In this document: positions 16,972 to 24,469 of the stretch, one piece after another | Numbering within the stretch: position 1 is the first letter of the stretch | How the letters are laid out: each line of letters opens with the position of its first letter | NCBI GenBank assembly: GCA_965224015.1 | Contig: OZ245032.1 | Span: 2,728,001 to 2,792,000, forward strand | DNA: 64,000 nucleotides | Direction: 5' to 3' | Origin: CBDCVD01 sp965224015 | GTDB lineage: Bacteria; Pseudomonadota; Alphaproteobacteria; Rhizobiales; CBDCVD01 | Position numbers and translations under genes: made by a program | Notes under the pieces: model-generated | Told to the model about the DNA's origin: nothing | Seen by the model: only the letters and a program-made list of their open reading frames with translations | Databases searched by the model: none

Positions 16972-19504
16972 CGATCTTGCCCCGCGTATCCGGCGCGCTT
17001 GCCGCGGCGATCTTCCTGACCATTCCCGTTGCCCCGTCAACCTCAATGGTTTCACCATTCTTGATCCATGTCATAGCACCGCGCAGGCCCACAACACACG
17101 GAATACCAAGCTCGCGTGCCACGATCGCCGAATGCGAAAGCAAACTGCCGCGCTCAGCCACGATTGCCGAAGCATTGGTGAACACCGCAATCCAACCAGG
17201 ATCCGTGTGCCGGGCAACCAGAATGTCCCCGTGTTGCAGGGTCTCGCAGCGTGGATCCTGGATGATCCGCGCATGCGCACGTGTAACGCCTTTTGAACAC
17301 GCGGTTCCCTGACGTTGATCAGGTGACGCGGCGCCCTCCCCCTGGGTTTCGACCTGGCTCACCTGGCTCACATGGGTTACGGAATTGACCGACCATACCC
17401 CAGTAACCTTCAAGCGTTCGCCCAAAGGCGCGGTTTCCTGTGCCCGATCCACCGCGTCGCGGCGGACCCGCACCAGGCCGCGCAAGTCTGTTGTCACCGC
17501 GAAGCCTTCGATAAAACCGAGGACTTCGTCGATGGTCAGCATGAAAATGTCGCGCGGGTCGTCGATCGCGTCCAGGGCATGGAGTTGCGCGCCCGCGGCA
17601 AGAAAAAGACGCCGAGCCCGACCGAATATGCGCGTGCGCTCAAAGCGCAGGTTCTCACGATCGCGCACCCGCGCCCGCGCCCAATTCGCCAGCCTCATGG
17701 CTATCCAACGGCGTAGCCGCGCGTTTGCGAACACGGTGTCAAAACGCGCGGGAAAGTCCTGCTCGCGTTCAACTGCCGCCGCCGCGGAGCGGGCCGCAGC
17801 GCCAATGGACATCAGCAGGGGTGTCGGCTCCTCATCGAGAGGAATGCTCTCAAGCTTCAGTTCCTCGGCGCAGCGATCAGCAAATTTCGCCAGATAGGCT
17901 TCAATGTTCTCAGCCAGGTCAGGGCGGGATTGCAACACACGGTTATCCCCCGCAATCAACGCTTCAACCGCGGCGTCGTCGCCACGTACCTGGTCCGCCA
18001 TCTCGACAATGCGCCGCGCCGGCTCGGCGGAGACGATATCTCCTTGTCCGATAAGGTAGTCATTGTGCAGCGCCAATCCGGCACTCTGCCCCCACTTTTC
18101 AAACACCCTGCGAGAGCCGCCAAACACCATCATGCACAGAAAGTCATTGATCAAAGGGGCATCCCACTTGTCGAGTAATTGCGCCTCCATGCGCCGATAT
18201 TCGCGCGCCAAATCCCTTAGCGGCATTGTTGCCAGGGCGCTCGCCGGGGTTTGCAGTGCTTTCTCAAGGCGGGCAAAATATTTCCCTCGTGTGCGCCTAA
18301 AGACCAACGCCTGCCATACAATGTGGCTGCCTGCGCGCACCAGCCGCGCGTATTCATAAAGCCGCCCAAACCCCGTTGCCGGTGGCGGCGACAGCGCATC
18401 AGCCAAAGCCGTGGGGAGGGGCTCGCCAACCCCCATCATGGTTTCCATAAAGCCGCGATTAAGCCGGTAGCCGGGCAGCATGGCTATCAGGCGATACCAG
18501 TTGATGAGATTGTAATATACCCGCCCGTTTATACAGGCCAACATGTTCTCAAACAGGGCCGCGTTGTCTGCAATCACAGGCCCCCGGACTCCGACCAAAG
18601 ACATAAAACGGCGATAGACGCGGGCATAGGCGTATTGGGCGAAACTGAACGTCAGCGGCGAGACGATGCCGGGATAGCTTTCGATAATGTTTGAATTATC
18701 AAATATGGTAATCGTATCATCGGCGATCGGCGCGGGGCGAAGGCCTGTTGTGATGGGTCGGGATTGCAGCACGTGGAAATGATCATCATCGCACGCCCAT
18801 TCGACATCCTGCGGGGTGCCAAAATGTGCCTCGATGTTCACCAGTAATGTCCACAGACGATGCAGATCATCCGTGCTTAAAATGCGATGCTTGCCCGCCT
18901 TGACCACCTGGCCGTCGGCGCGATCCAGAACGATGTCGTCGCCTTCAATCCTGCCCCCCACGAGTGCGTCGGCCAACCCCCGGACCGCCGAGATCACAAA
19001 CCGGTTGCGCGTCCCTTTGACCGGATCCGCGGTAAACGCCACACCCGCAGCCCGAGCCGGCACCATGGTCTGCACGATTACCGAGGGGCCTGTGTCATCA
19101 GTGGCGATATTCCGGGTTTCCTGGTAGTCGGCAACCGATTGGGAAAATCCTGATTGCCAGACTTTAAAGGCTGTGTCGACAACGTCTTCGCGCGCAACAT
19201 TCAACACGCTCAAAAACTGTCCTGCGTGGGAGTGTTCCGCCCCGTCTTCAGCAACTGCCGACGAGCGCACGGCAAATGGACCCGGACCGAGGTCATCAAG
19301 GGCTGTCAGGATTTGTTGCTGTATCTGCGCGTGTGTGCGCTGTGAGGCCGGGAAAACCGCCGCGCCAATCACCACAAAGTCCGGCACCCGAAACCCGGAA
19401 GCCTTAAGTTGCGCTAATGCAGCGGCCTTGCCGCCCACGTGTGCGGGGTCCCTCGCGCTATGGGCGGGAATGATGGTCGGCGCTATAGGGGTCATTGATC
19501 GCAC
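16958..19504 (-). CDS. PEP-synthase-like dikinase with rifampin-phosphotransferase architecture
   Basis: A protein of 848 residues. The N-terminal ~260 residues are the ATP-grasp PEP/pyruvate-binding domain (HVGGKAAALAQLKASGFRVP, then AVRSSAVAEDGAEHSHAGQF). A ~480-residue helical middle follows. The C-terminus is the swivelling phosphohistidine domain (ILVARHTDPGWIAVF, then GSLLSHSAIVARELGIPCVVGL with the catalytic histidine). The PEP-binding TIM barrel of true PEP synthase is missing. This ATP domain-substrate domain-His domain order matches rifampin phosphotransferases, which phosphorylate a hydroxyl on a small molecule. Within this operon I infer a lipid or prenol-like alcohol as substrate. 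It starts 18 bp after the UbiA-like gene. Confidence 0.85.
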   Translation of the reverse strand: MRSMTPIAPTIIPAHSARDPAHVGGKAAALAQLKASGFRVPDFVVIGAAVFPASQRTHAQIQQQILTALDDLGPGPFAVRSSAVAEDGAEHSHAGQFLSVLNVAREDVVDTAFKVWQSGFSQSVADYQETRNIATDDTGPSVIVQTMVPARAAGVAFTADPVKGTRNRFVISAVRGLADALVGGRIEGDDIVLDRADGQVVKAGKHRILSTDDLHRLWTLLVNIEAHFGTPQDVEWACDDDHFHVLQSRPITTGLRPAPIADDTITIFDNSNIIESYPGIVSPLTFSFAQYAYARVYRRFMSLVGVRGPVIADNAALFENMLACINGRVYYNLINWYRLIAMLPGYRLNRGFMETMMGVGEPLPTALADALSPPPATGFGRLYEYARLVRAGSHIVWQALVFRRTRGKYFARLEKALQTPASALATMPLRDLAREYRRMEAQLLDKWDAPLINDFLCMMVFGGSRRVFEKWGQSAGLALHNDYLIGQGDIVSAEPARRIVEMADQVRGDDAAVEALIAGDNRVLQSRPDLAENIEAYLAKFADRCAEELKLESIPLDEEPTPLLMSIGAAARSAAAAVEREQDFPARFDTVFANARLRRWIAMRLANWARARVRDRENLRFERTRIFGRARRLFLAAGAQLHALDAIDDPRDIFMLTIDEVLGFIEGFAVTTDLRGLVRVRRDAVDRAQETAPLGERLKVTGVWSVNSVTHVSQVSQVETQGEGAASPDQRQGTACSKGVTRAHARIIQDPRCETLQHGDILVARHTDPGWIAVFTNASAIVAERGSLLSHSAIVARELGIPCVVGLRGAMTWIKNGETIEVDGATGMVRKIAAASAPDTRGKIDDRQ

Positions 19505-19522
19505 CTGTTTGGTGTAGGGGTG

Positions 19523-20443
19523 TCAAACGAGCAAAGGCACAAAGCCGGCCGATCCGTAACACAAAAGGACCCAGAGACCGGAAAAAATGTCAAGGCGTTT
19601 CTGGCCGCGGGTGTCGGGGGCGCGCCAAAACCGGTACCCCGTATAGCCCATCGCCGCAAAGCCTGCCATCCCCACAATGGCGATCGGGATCGTCGCCTGC
19701 AGTTTGCTGCCCACCCAGATGAGAAACACAAGCGCCAGAGCCGTGCACCCTATCCAGACGACCACGGCGTGCTTTGCTCCCCAAAAATCGGAATAGGTCT
19801 CCACCCCCTGGCGCTCGTTTTCGGGCGTATAAATCTTGCGCCCCAACTCAATGACGCAGCCGTTGATAAAACTCAGCACCAAAAATAGCCAAAGTCCTGG
19901 CGGCGGGCCGGCATGGGCGCGCAGCCACTCGCATGACGTAATAAAAACATCAATCAAAGGCATGATCAGCATGTGGGATACGAGATAGAGAAGCGGCCGC
20001 GTGTGCAGGAATTGCGGCACAAAGAATTCGACTGTCATCAACGCCATCCATCCCCACACAACCAATAGAGTGATCACAACACCAAAATGTACAGTATAGG
20101 CGGCAATCAGGGTCAGCGGAACGAGGGCAATACCGACGCCGCGCAACTCAGCAAGGCTTACCAGACCCCGTGGCACGGGGCGCTCCGGGCGATAGCGGCG
20201 ATCAACCTCGGCATCCTTGAATTCGTCGCAAATGCGCAAGTGCATGAAGAATACCAACGTCACCATGGCGCTTGCCACAAACACATAGACAGGCGGGAAA
20301 TCACGTCCGGCCAATTGTGCAGACACGCTGATGCTGGCGCTGGCAAACACTGCAACCAGCGCGCCCGTGCGCAAAAGCGGCAGCCGTTCCGACTGGTAGA
20401 TCCACAGGCGTGATAATAATGATGCCGGTGTTTGCGCGCGCAT
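19523..20443 (-). CDS. UbiA-superfamily prenyltransferase
   Basis: A protein of 306 residues with about eight membrane helices. The first aspartate-rich loop, DEFKDAEVDRRYRPERPVPRG (about residues 73-93), is the Mg-diphosphate site of UbiA enzymes. The second loop is ELGRKIYTPENERQGVETYSDFWG (about 208-231). These enzymes transfer a prenyl chain from its diphosphate to an acceptor inside the membrane. It overlaps the HMG-CoA reductase stop by one base. Acceptor and chain length are unknown; nothing identifies it as the ubiquinone-pathway UbiA. Confidence 0.85.
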   Translation of the reverse strand: MRAQTPASLLSRLWIYQSERLPLLRTGALVAVFASASISVSAQLAGRDFPPVYVFVASAMVTLVFFMHLRICDEFKDAEVDRRYRPERPVPRGLVSLAELRGVGIALVPLTLIAAYTVHFGVVITLLVVWGWMALMTVEFFVPQFLHTRPLLYLVSHMLIMPLIDVFITSCEWLRAHAGPPPGLWLFLVLSFINGCVIELGRKIYTPENERQGVETYSDFWGAKHAVVVWIGCTALALVFLIWVGSKLQATIPIAIVGMAGFAAMGYTGYRFWRAPDTRGQKRLDIFSGLWVLLCYGSAGFVPLLV

Positions 20444-21729
20444 CAGTCGCGTCCTCTGGCCAGTTTTTTGTGGGCGCGGGCAAAGTCGCCGGCTGCCAGG
20501 GCGCCGATGATCGAGATCTCACCGCAAAGGCACAGCGCCCCGACGACTTCGGCCAGCGCGGCGGCATTGCCTGTCCCCTCAAGACCAAGTAGTCGCAAAG
20601 CCGCCCGCTGGGAGGGCAATCTCGTGCCGCCTCCGACAGAGCCTACCAGTACGTTGGGAAGCGTTGCGCTGACGTAAAGGTCAGGGCCGCGCTGTTCCAT
20701 CCGCGTGAAGCCGACTGCGGATTCGGCGACGCAGGCGGCATCCTGGCCTGTGGCAATATAAAATGCGGCCAGGCCATTGGCGTAGTGTCCCTGGGCGCCG
20801 ATCTGCCCGCTCAGCAACGCCCCCAACTGCGCAACCCGCGCATAGGCGAGCATATCGTCCACACTGACATGCAGGATTTTCTCGACAATGGTGTGGGGGA
20901 TGATAACGCTGGCTGTGACCTTGCGCCCACGTCCACGCAAAAGCCCGAGATATGTGCTTTTCTTGTCTCCGGAAAAATTGGCCTCCAAAAACCAGCGCCG
21001 GGGCTTGACCGGACATTCGGTCACGATAAACCGGCATACGGCGTCGGTTGCAAAGGTGATCATGTTTTGTCCCGCCGCATCGCCTGTCGTATAGCGACAA
21101 AGCAGAAACACCGTGTCATTGTCGATAAACGGCTCGATGGCGATAAGCTTGCCGTGCTGGGTGGTGGCCTCTGCTGTGGCCTTGACCTGTTGCTCGTGCT
21201 CAACCACCCACTCAATAAAAAGTCCCGCCTCAAGCAGGTTGGCAAAGACAAAGGCTGGGCCGCGCGGCACCCCATTGCTGGTCATGGCGACACTCACGCC
21301 CCCGGCGCGCGAGACAACGTCGGCGCCTCGCGCATAGGAGGCCACCAGGGCGGCCTCGGTGGTGGCAAGGGGGATGTAAAAGTCACCATTGGCGTTAAGC
21401 CCGTTAATGCGTACCGGACCGACGACCCCGGTGGGGACCTTCACGGTTCCGATCATATTTTCGATATTGCCTTCGTAATCTGCCGCATGGCTCAGGGTTT
21501 GCGGATCGGCCAGATGTGCGACATCGGCCGTATTCATGACCTCGGAGTCGATAAGCTTTTGTGTTAGTCGGGAGATCGATTGGCGACTGATGGTGCGTCG
21601 GGTTCGCAAAGACGGGACCCGTGGTCGCAATTTGTCGGGGGACATGCGTGCCAGGGCCTGAGTTTGCGTCACAGCGGACCGCAGATTTTTGATAACGCCA
21701 AAAATATTGGATGAAATAATCGACAACAT
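20443..21729 (-). CDS. Hydroxymethylglutaryl-CoA reductase
   Basis: About 428 residues. Recognisable HMG-CoA reductase signatures are ENMIGTVKVPTGVVGP, the TTEAALVAS substrate loop, SGDKKSTYLG with the catalytic lysine region, IATGQDAACVAESA, and LPNVLVGSVGGGTRLPSQ. The single-chain layout and motif wording fit class I (NADPH-type) rather than class II. It reduces HMG-CoA to mevalonate in eukaryotes and archaea. It is unusual in a Proteobacterium, where isoprenoids come from the MEP pathway. It is the first gene of the seven-gene operon. The frame continues to a TTG at 21738, but ATG at 21729 follows GGAGGT closely and is preferred. Confidence 0.92.
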   Translation of the reverse strand: MLSIISSNIFGVIKNLRSAVTQTQALARMSPDKLRPRVPSLRTRRTISRQSISRLTQKLIDSEVMNTADVAHLADPQTLSHAADYEGNIENMIGTVKVPTGVVGPVRINGLNANGDFYIPLATTEAALVASYARGADVVSRAGGVSVAMTSNGVPRGPAFVFANLLEAGLFIEWVVEHEQQVKATAEATTQHGKLIAIEPFIDNDTVFLLCRYTTGDAAGQNMITFATDAVCRFIVTECPVKPRRWFLEANFSGDKKSTYLGLLRGRGRKVTASVIIPHTIVEKILHVSVDDMLAYARVAQLGALLSGQIGAQGHYANGLAAFYIATGQDAACVAESAVGFTRMEQRGPDLYVSATLPNVLVGSVGGGTRLPSQRAALRLLGLEGTGNAAALAEVVGALCLCGEISIIGALAAGDFARAHKKLARGRD

Positions 21730-21875
21730 GACCTCCAAGCGCCCTGTCCCACCTGGGTATCTCTATTAACTGGCATCACCGCGCCATGATGCGTCACCGC
21801 GCCATGATGCGCCCTGATAGAGAGCCCGGGCGCGAAACAGAACGGTTTCCAGCAATCAGTGACACCGCTGCAACG

Positions 21876-22451
21876 TTACGGCGTGGCGAGCCCAAATCGC
21901 CGTATTTCGTCTTGTGACATGATATGTATAGAGTCTGCCGGGGCAGCATATATGGTGAACCAGTAAAACCTGTCGGAGCCGAGCATGTCTTCGATATAGC
22001 GTCTGTTTTGTTCGTGTTCGGGCGCGTTGCGTGGATAGTCGGTGGCCTCTTTGCTTGCATCGGACCATGCGTGTACGCCGATTTCAGCACCGGGTTCGAT
22101 GGTCCTTTTGACGCCGGCCAAAAACAGGTCCACCCCGCCGGAATGGACTTTGCTGTACGCCCGAAGGTGGGTGTTCAATCCAAGCGCCCGCACGCGGTAT
22201 GCAAGCGCGATCATTGTATCGTCATCCAGGGACCCGGGGACATCAAGCTTCACAAGTGTTTTTATGCCGGGATTGTCCGCGTAGATCGCATTGAATTGAG
22301 AGAGGGTTTTGCTATTGATTTCACCGTTCATCAACAATGTGTCCCCATTGACGGTAAATTCTGTCAGCTCAACCGTGTTGAGGGCAACGACGGCTAACAT
22401 GTCGCACGCTGAAAGGGGGAGTAGGGCAACAAGGATCAATAACTTTTTCAT
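21876..22451 (-). CDS. Lipoprotein with ClpP/SppA-like fold (COG3904-like)
   Basis: A protein of 191 residues. A lipoprotein signal (KKLLILVALLPLSACDM) places the lipidated cysteine near residue 16. The rest has the crotonase/ClpP-type pattern: FTVNGDTLLMNGEI, alternating strands, LNTHLRAYSKVHSGGVDLFLAG with a serine in the usual nucleophile region, and GAEIGVHAWSD with a histidine. This resembles predicted periplasmic proteins of COG3904; proteolysis is not proven. ATG at 22451 fits the signal peptide. It lies 146 bp upstream of the lipid operon on the same strand and could share its transcript. Confidence 0.65.
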   Translation of the reverse strand: MKKLLILVALLPLSACDMLAVVALNTVELTEFTVNGDTLLMNGEINSKTLSQFNAIYADNPGIKTLVKLDVPGSLDDDTMIALAYRVRALGLNTHLRAYSKVHSGGVDLFLAGVKRTIEPGAEIGVHAWSDASKEATDYPRNAPEHEQNRRYIEDMLGSDRFYWFTIYAAPADSIHIMSQDEIRRFGLATP

Positions 22452-22538
22452 GAGGTGCGGTTCTTTCCGGCGGATCAACGGGCCACCAGGCCGGGAGCTA
22501 TTGTCTTATCGACACGATACACAAGCAAACGTCTATTG

Positions 22539-22556
22539 ACAACCTGGCCAGCCCGC
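22539..22556. repeat. Half copy of family C hairpin
   Basis: CCTGGCCAGCCCGCGCCC matches one arm of the family-C hairpins (compare 40447-40464). No matching second arm follows. Confidence 0.45.
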
Positions 22557-22610
22557 GCCCATGCTGCGGACACGCGGACACAGGCCAAGGCCAAGTCCTG
22601 CTATTCCTGA

Positions 22611-23417
22611 CTATGTGTCGCGTTTCAGGATCCATGCGACCTCAGGTGCGGGCACGAAACGCCATTTGCGCAAAGGGCCGGCCATGACGTTCAGATAGTA
22701 CATCTCAAAGCCGTAAGGGGCGCCGCAGGGATGATGTCCGCGGGGAACGAGGACCACATCGCCATCTGCAACGGCCATGGTTTCATCAAGCTGCCCGTCG
22801 TCCGTATAGACGCGCTGGATACCAAAGCCTGAGGGCGGGTTTAGCCTATGGTAATAGGTTTCTTCCAGATAAGTAATGCGTGGAAAATCGTCCTCGTCAT
22901 GGCGATGGCTCGGATAGGATGACCAGTGGCCCGCCGGCGTGAAGACTTCGGTCACCAGAAGCGAATCACAATAGTCCGTGTCCTCCATGGCGATGTTGTT
23001 GATGTAACGGGTGTTTGTACCCTTGCCGCGTTCGGTCAGCGTGATTCCATCCGGGCCAATGCGGCGGGGCTCATGCCCTCCTTGACCCGGAGCCGAGCAA
23101 ACGGCGATCACGCAGTCGGTTTCGGCTTTCACCTGCCAGCCGGCACCGTTCGGAAGGTAGAGACAATGGGGCGGTGTTTTTTCGAAAACGCTCTCGCGTT
23201 GTCCCAAAACGCCCCAGTCCTGTCCTGCGCCAAAAACCTGGGCCTTACCCTCGATGAGGACGACGATCACTTCCCGGTCGCCGGTCGCCTCGGCGGCTGT
23301 GTCCCCCGCTTGCAGGTGGTAAAGAGAAAAGCCAACATAGCGCCAGCCTGCACGGGCTGGGGTAATGTCATGCACCTTGCCTCGGGTTCCGTAGGGTTTT
23401 CTCAACAGGTCTGTCAT
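22611..23417 (-). CDS. iolB: 5-deoxy-glucuronate isomerase
   Basis: A protein of 268 residues, the usual IolB length. A cupin enzyme of myo-inositol breakdown, converting 5-deoxy-glucuronate to 5-dehydro-2-deoxy-gluconate. Marks are HWSSYPSHRHDED (metal-binding histidines, about residue 163), YYHRLNPPSGFGIQRVYTD and VLVPRGHHPCGAPYGFEMYYLNVMAG. ATG at 23417 is preferred over a start 5 codons earlier. No other iol gene is adjacent. The LacI-linked sugar transporter at 45 kb could supply a related substrate, but that link is speculative. Confidence 0.93.
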   Translation of the reverse strand: MTDLLRKPYGTRGKVHDITPARAGWRYVGFSLYHLQAGDTAAEATGDREVIVVLIEGKAQVFGAGQDWGVLGQRESVFEKTPPHCLYLPNGAGWQVKAETDCVIAVCSAPGQGGHEPRRIGPDGITLTERGKGTNTRYINNIAMEDTDYCDSLLVTEVFTPAGHWSSYPSHRHDEDDFPRITYLEETYYHRLNPPSGFGIQRVYTDDGQLDETMAVADGDVVLVPRGHHPCGAPYGFEMYYLNVMAGPLRKWRFVPAPEVAWILKRDT

Positions 23418-23497
23418 TGTTTGTTCTCGCAATACGCTTAATCAAGGTCAAGGGGCTTTGTGGTGCGCCAAGGGCGGCTCACGCGCTGCTTTGGCGG

Positions 23498-23521
23498 TTC
23501 TATTAAGACCTGACAGGCTCC
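23498..23521. repeat. Solitary family B end
   Basis: TTCTATTAAGACCTGACAGGCTC is a family-B terminus with one base changed (ACAGGC for ACACGC). No partner end is nearby. Confidence 0.55.
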
Positions 23522-23598
23522 AAGGTGGGTGCGGCCATTGGTCGCTCCCATTTACGGCGTTTGCCGGAGTCTTGCATGGTGAATGGGTTAATCATTCC

Positions 23599-23611
23599 TG
23601 ACAATATGTCA
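23599..23611. promoter_or_regulatory. Palindrome TGACA-N3-TGTCA, site 1
   Basis: TGACAATATGTCA is a perfect palindromic half-site pair. It is the first of three identical-core sites in 250 bp upstream of the cytochrome/molybdoenzyme operon. It is probably a binding site for a dimeric regulator; the protein is not identified. Confidence 0.55.
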
Positions 23612-23663
23612 AAATTTAATATTCAATAAAAACAGTTGCATATACGCTATCGGAATAATTTAC

Positions 23664-23676
23664 TGACATATTGTCA
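23664..23676. promoter_or_regulatory. Palindrome TGACA-N3-TGTCA, site 2
   Basis: TGACATATTGTCA has the same half-sites and the same 3-bp spacer, 65 bp after site 1. Confidence 0.55.
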
Positions 23677-23838
23677 TGTTTGGCGTTTACCTGGGCTGGC
23701 GGGCAGGGGGGCGGCGCAGATGTGGATTTTTTTATGGAAATCAATAAATTCCCCCTTTTCCTGGTGATAGGGTCTGCTCAACGGAGCCAACCAACGGGCT
23801 GGATCGGCGCTAATCTTTGTTGCGACGCTGGCTGACCA

Positions 23839-23851
23839 TGACATTTTGTCA
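23839..23851. promoter_or_regulatory. Palindrome TGACA-N3-TGTCA, site 3
   Basis: TGACATTTTGTCA has the same half-sites and lies 175 bp after site 2 and about 165 bp before the first gene of the island. Confidence 0.55.
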
Positions 23852-24015
23852 AGCTTGCCGTGCATCCAGGGTGACGGCGCGCTTGCGAAAAAAAATCAAT
23901 AAAAACAAATATATATAGCATCTGTTGGGGGCCACGCAATTTCTCTTGAGACGCATTTTCCACACTGCTAGCGTGCGACATTGCTAAAGGAATGTACCTT
24001 TGAGGGAGACCGGTT

Positions 24016-24357
24016 ATGGGCTGGTGGTTAAGGCATTTTTTGATCGGAGCCTCATGTGCTGGTGTGCTTTTGGCGCTGTTGACGCCGTTAAAGCCGTTAC
24101 GGGCACAAACCGGCCCCTATATTGCCGGCACCGCACCTGACAAAAGGCCTGAAGGCGCTCCGCGTATCGATGCCGTCGAAAAGGCGGGCCATTGGTATGC
24201 CGATGCCCTTGCCGGCGTAACCCAACCCTATCCCTATTCCCTCAGGTTTCTTGAAGATCAAGGCCACTGGTACTCGCCCTTTGCGCAACCAGGCATGACG
24301 GGCCCCTATGACATTCGAGGATGGCACAGCCAGCCGCCGAAAGCGAATGGCAAGTGA
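24016..24357 (+). CDS. Small exported protein of unknown function
   Basis: A protein of 113 residues and no family I recognise. An N-terminal hydrophobic segment (residues ~7-30, ending LRAQ) looks like a signal peptide or anchor. The mature part has an internal near-repeat, KAGHWYADALAGV and DQGHWYSPFAQPG, and is rich in Gly, Pro and aromatic residues. GGGAGACC precedes the ATG. It leads the operon-like series of the respiratory island, 112 bp ahead of the Met-rich protein, and is probably periplasmic. A possible stem (24358-24384) follows its stop. Confidence 0.65.
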   Translation: MGWWLRHFLIGASCAGVLLALLTPLKPLRAQTGPYIAGTAPDKRPEGAPRIDAVEKAGHWYADALAGVTQPYPYSLRFLEDQGHWYSPFAQPGMTGPYDIRGWHSQPPKANGK

Positions 24358-24469
24358 TTCCTGTTGCAAAAATGCAAACAGGAAGCCAGCAGCACCAAGC
24401 TGCGCACTTTCCTCAGTCAGTGCCTTTCGTGGTGTATTTTTTTGAACTGCATTTAACAAGGAGAAAGTT

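Larger units (their letters stand above)
23418..24015. other. Gene-free regulatory stretch before the respiratory island
   Basis: About 600 bp without a credible gene. It contains a solitary family-B end (23498-23521), three copies of TGACA-N3-TGTCA and AT-rich tracts (around 23610-23660 and 23890-23920). The transcript of the small exported protein at 24016 probably starts in its last 100 bp. Confidence 0.55.

Noticed and set aside
23931..24015. A possible sigma-54 promoter just before 24016 (AGCGTGCGACATTGCT)
   Set aside because: It ends in TTGC, but the GG of the -24 element is missing and other positions fail, so it is not supportable.
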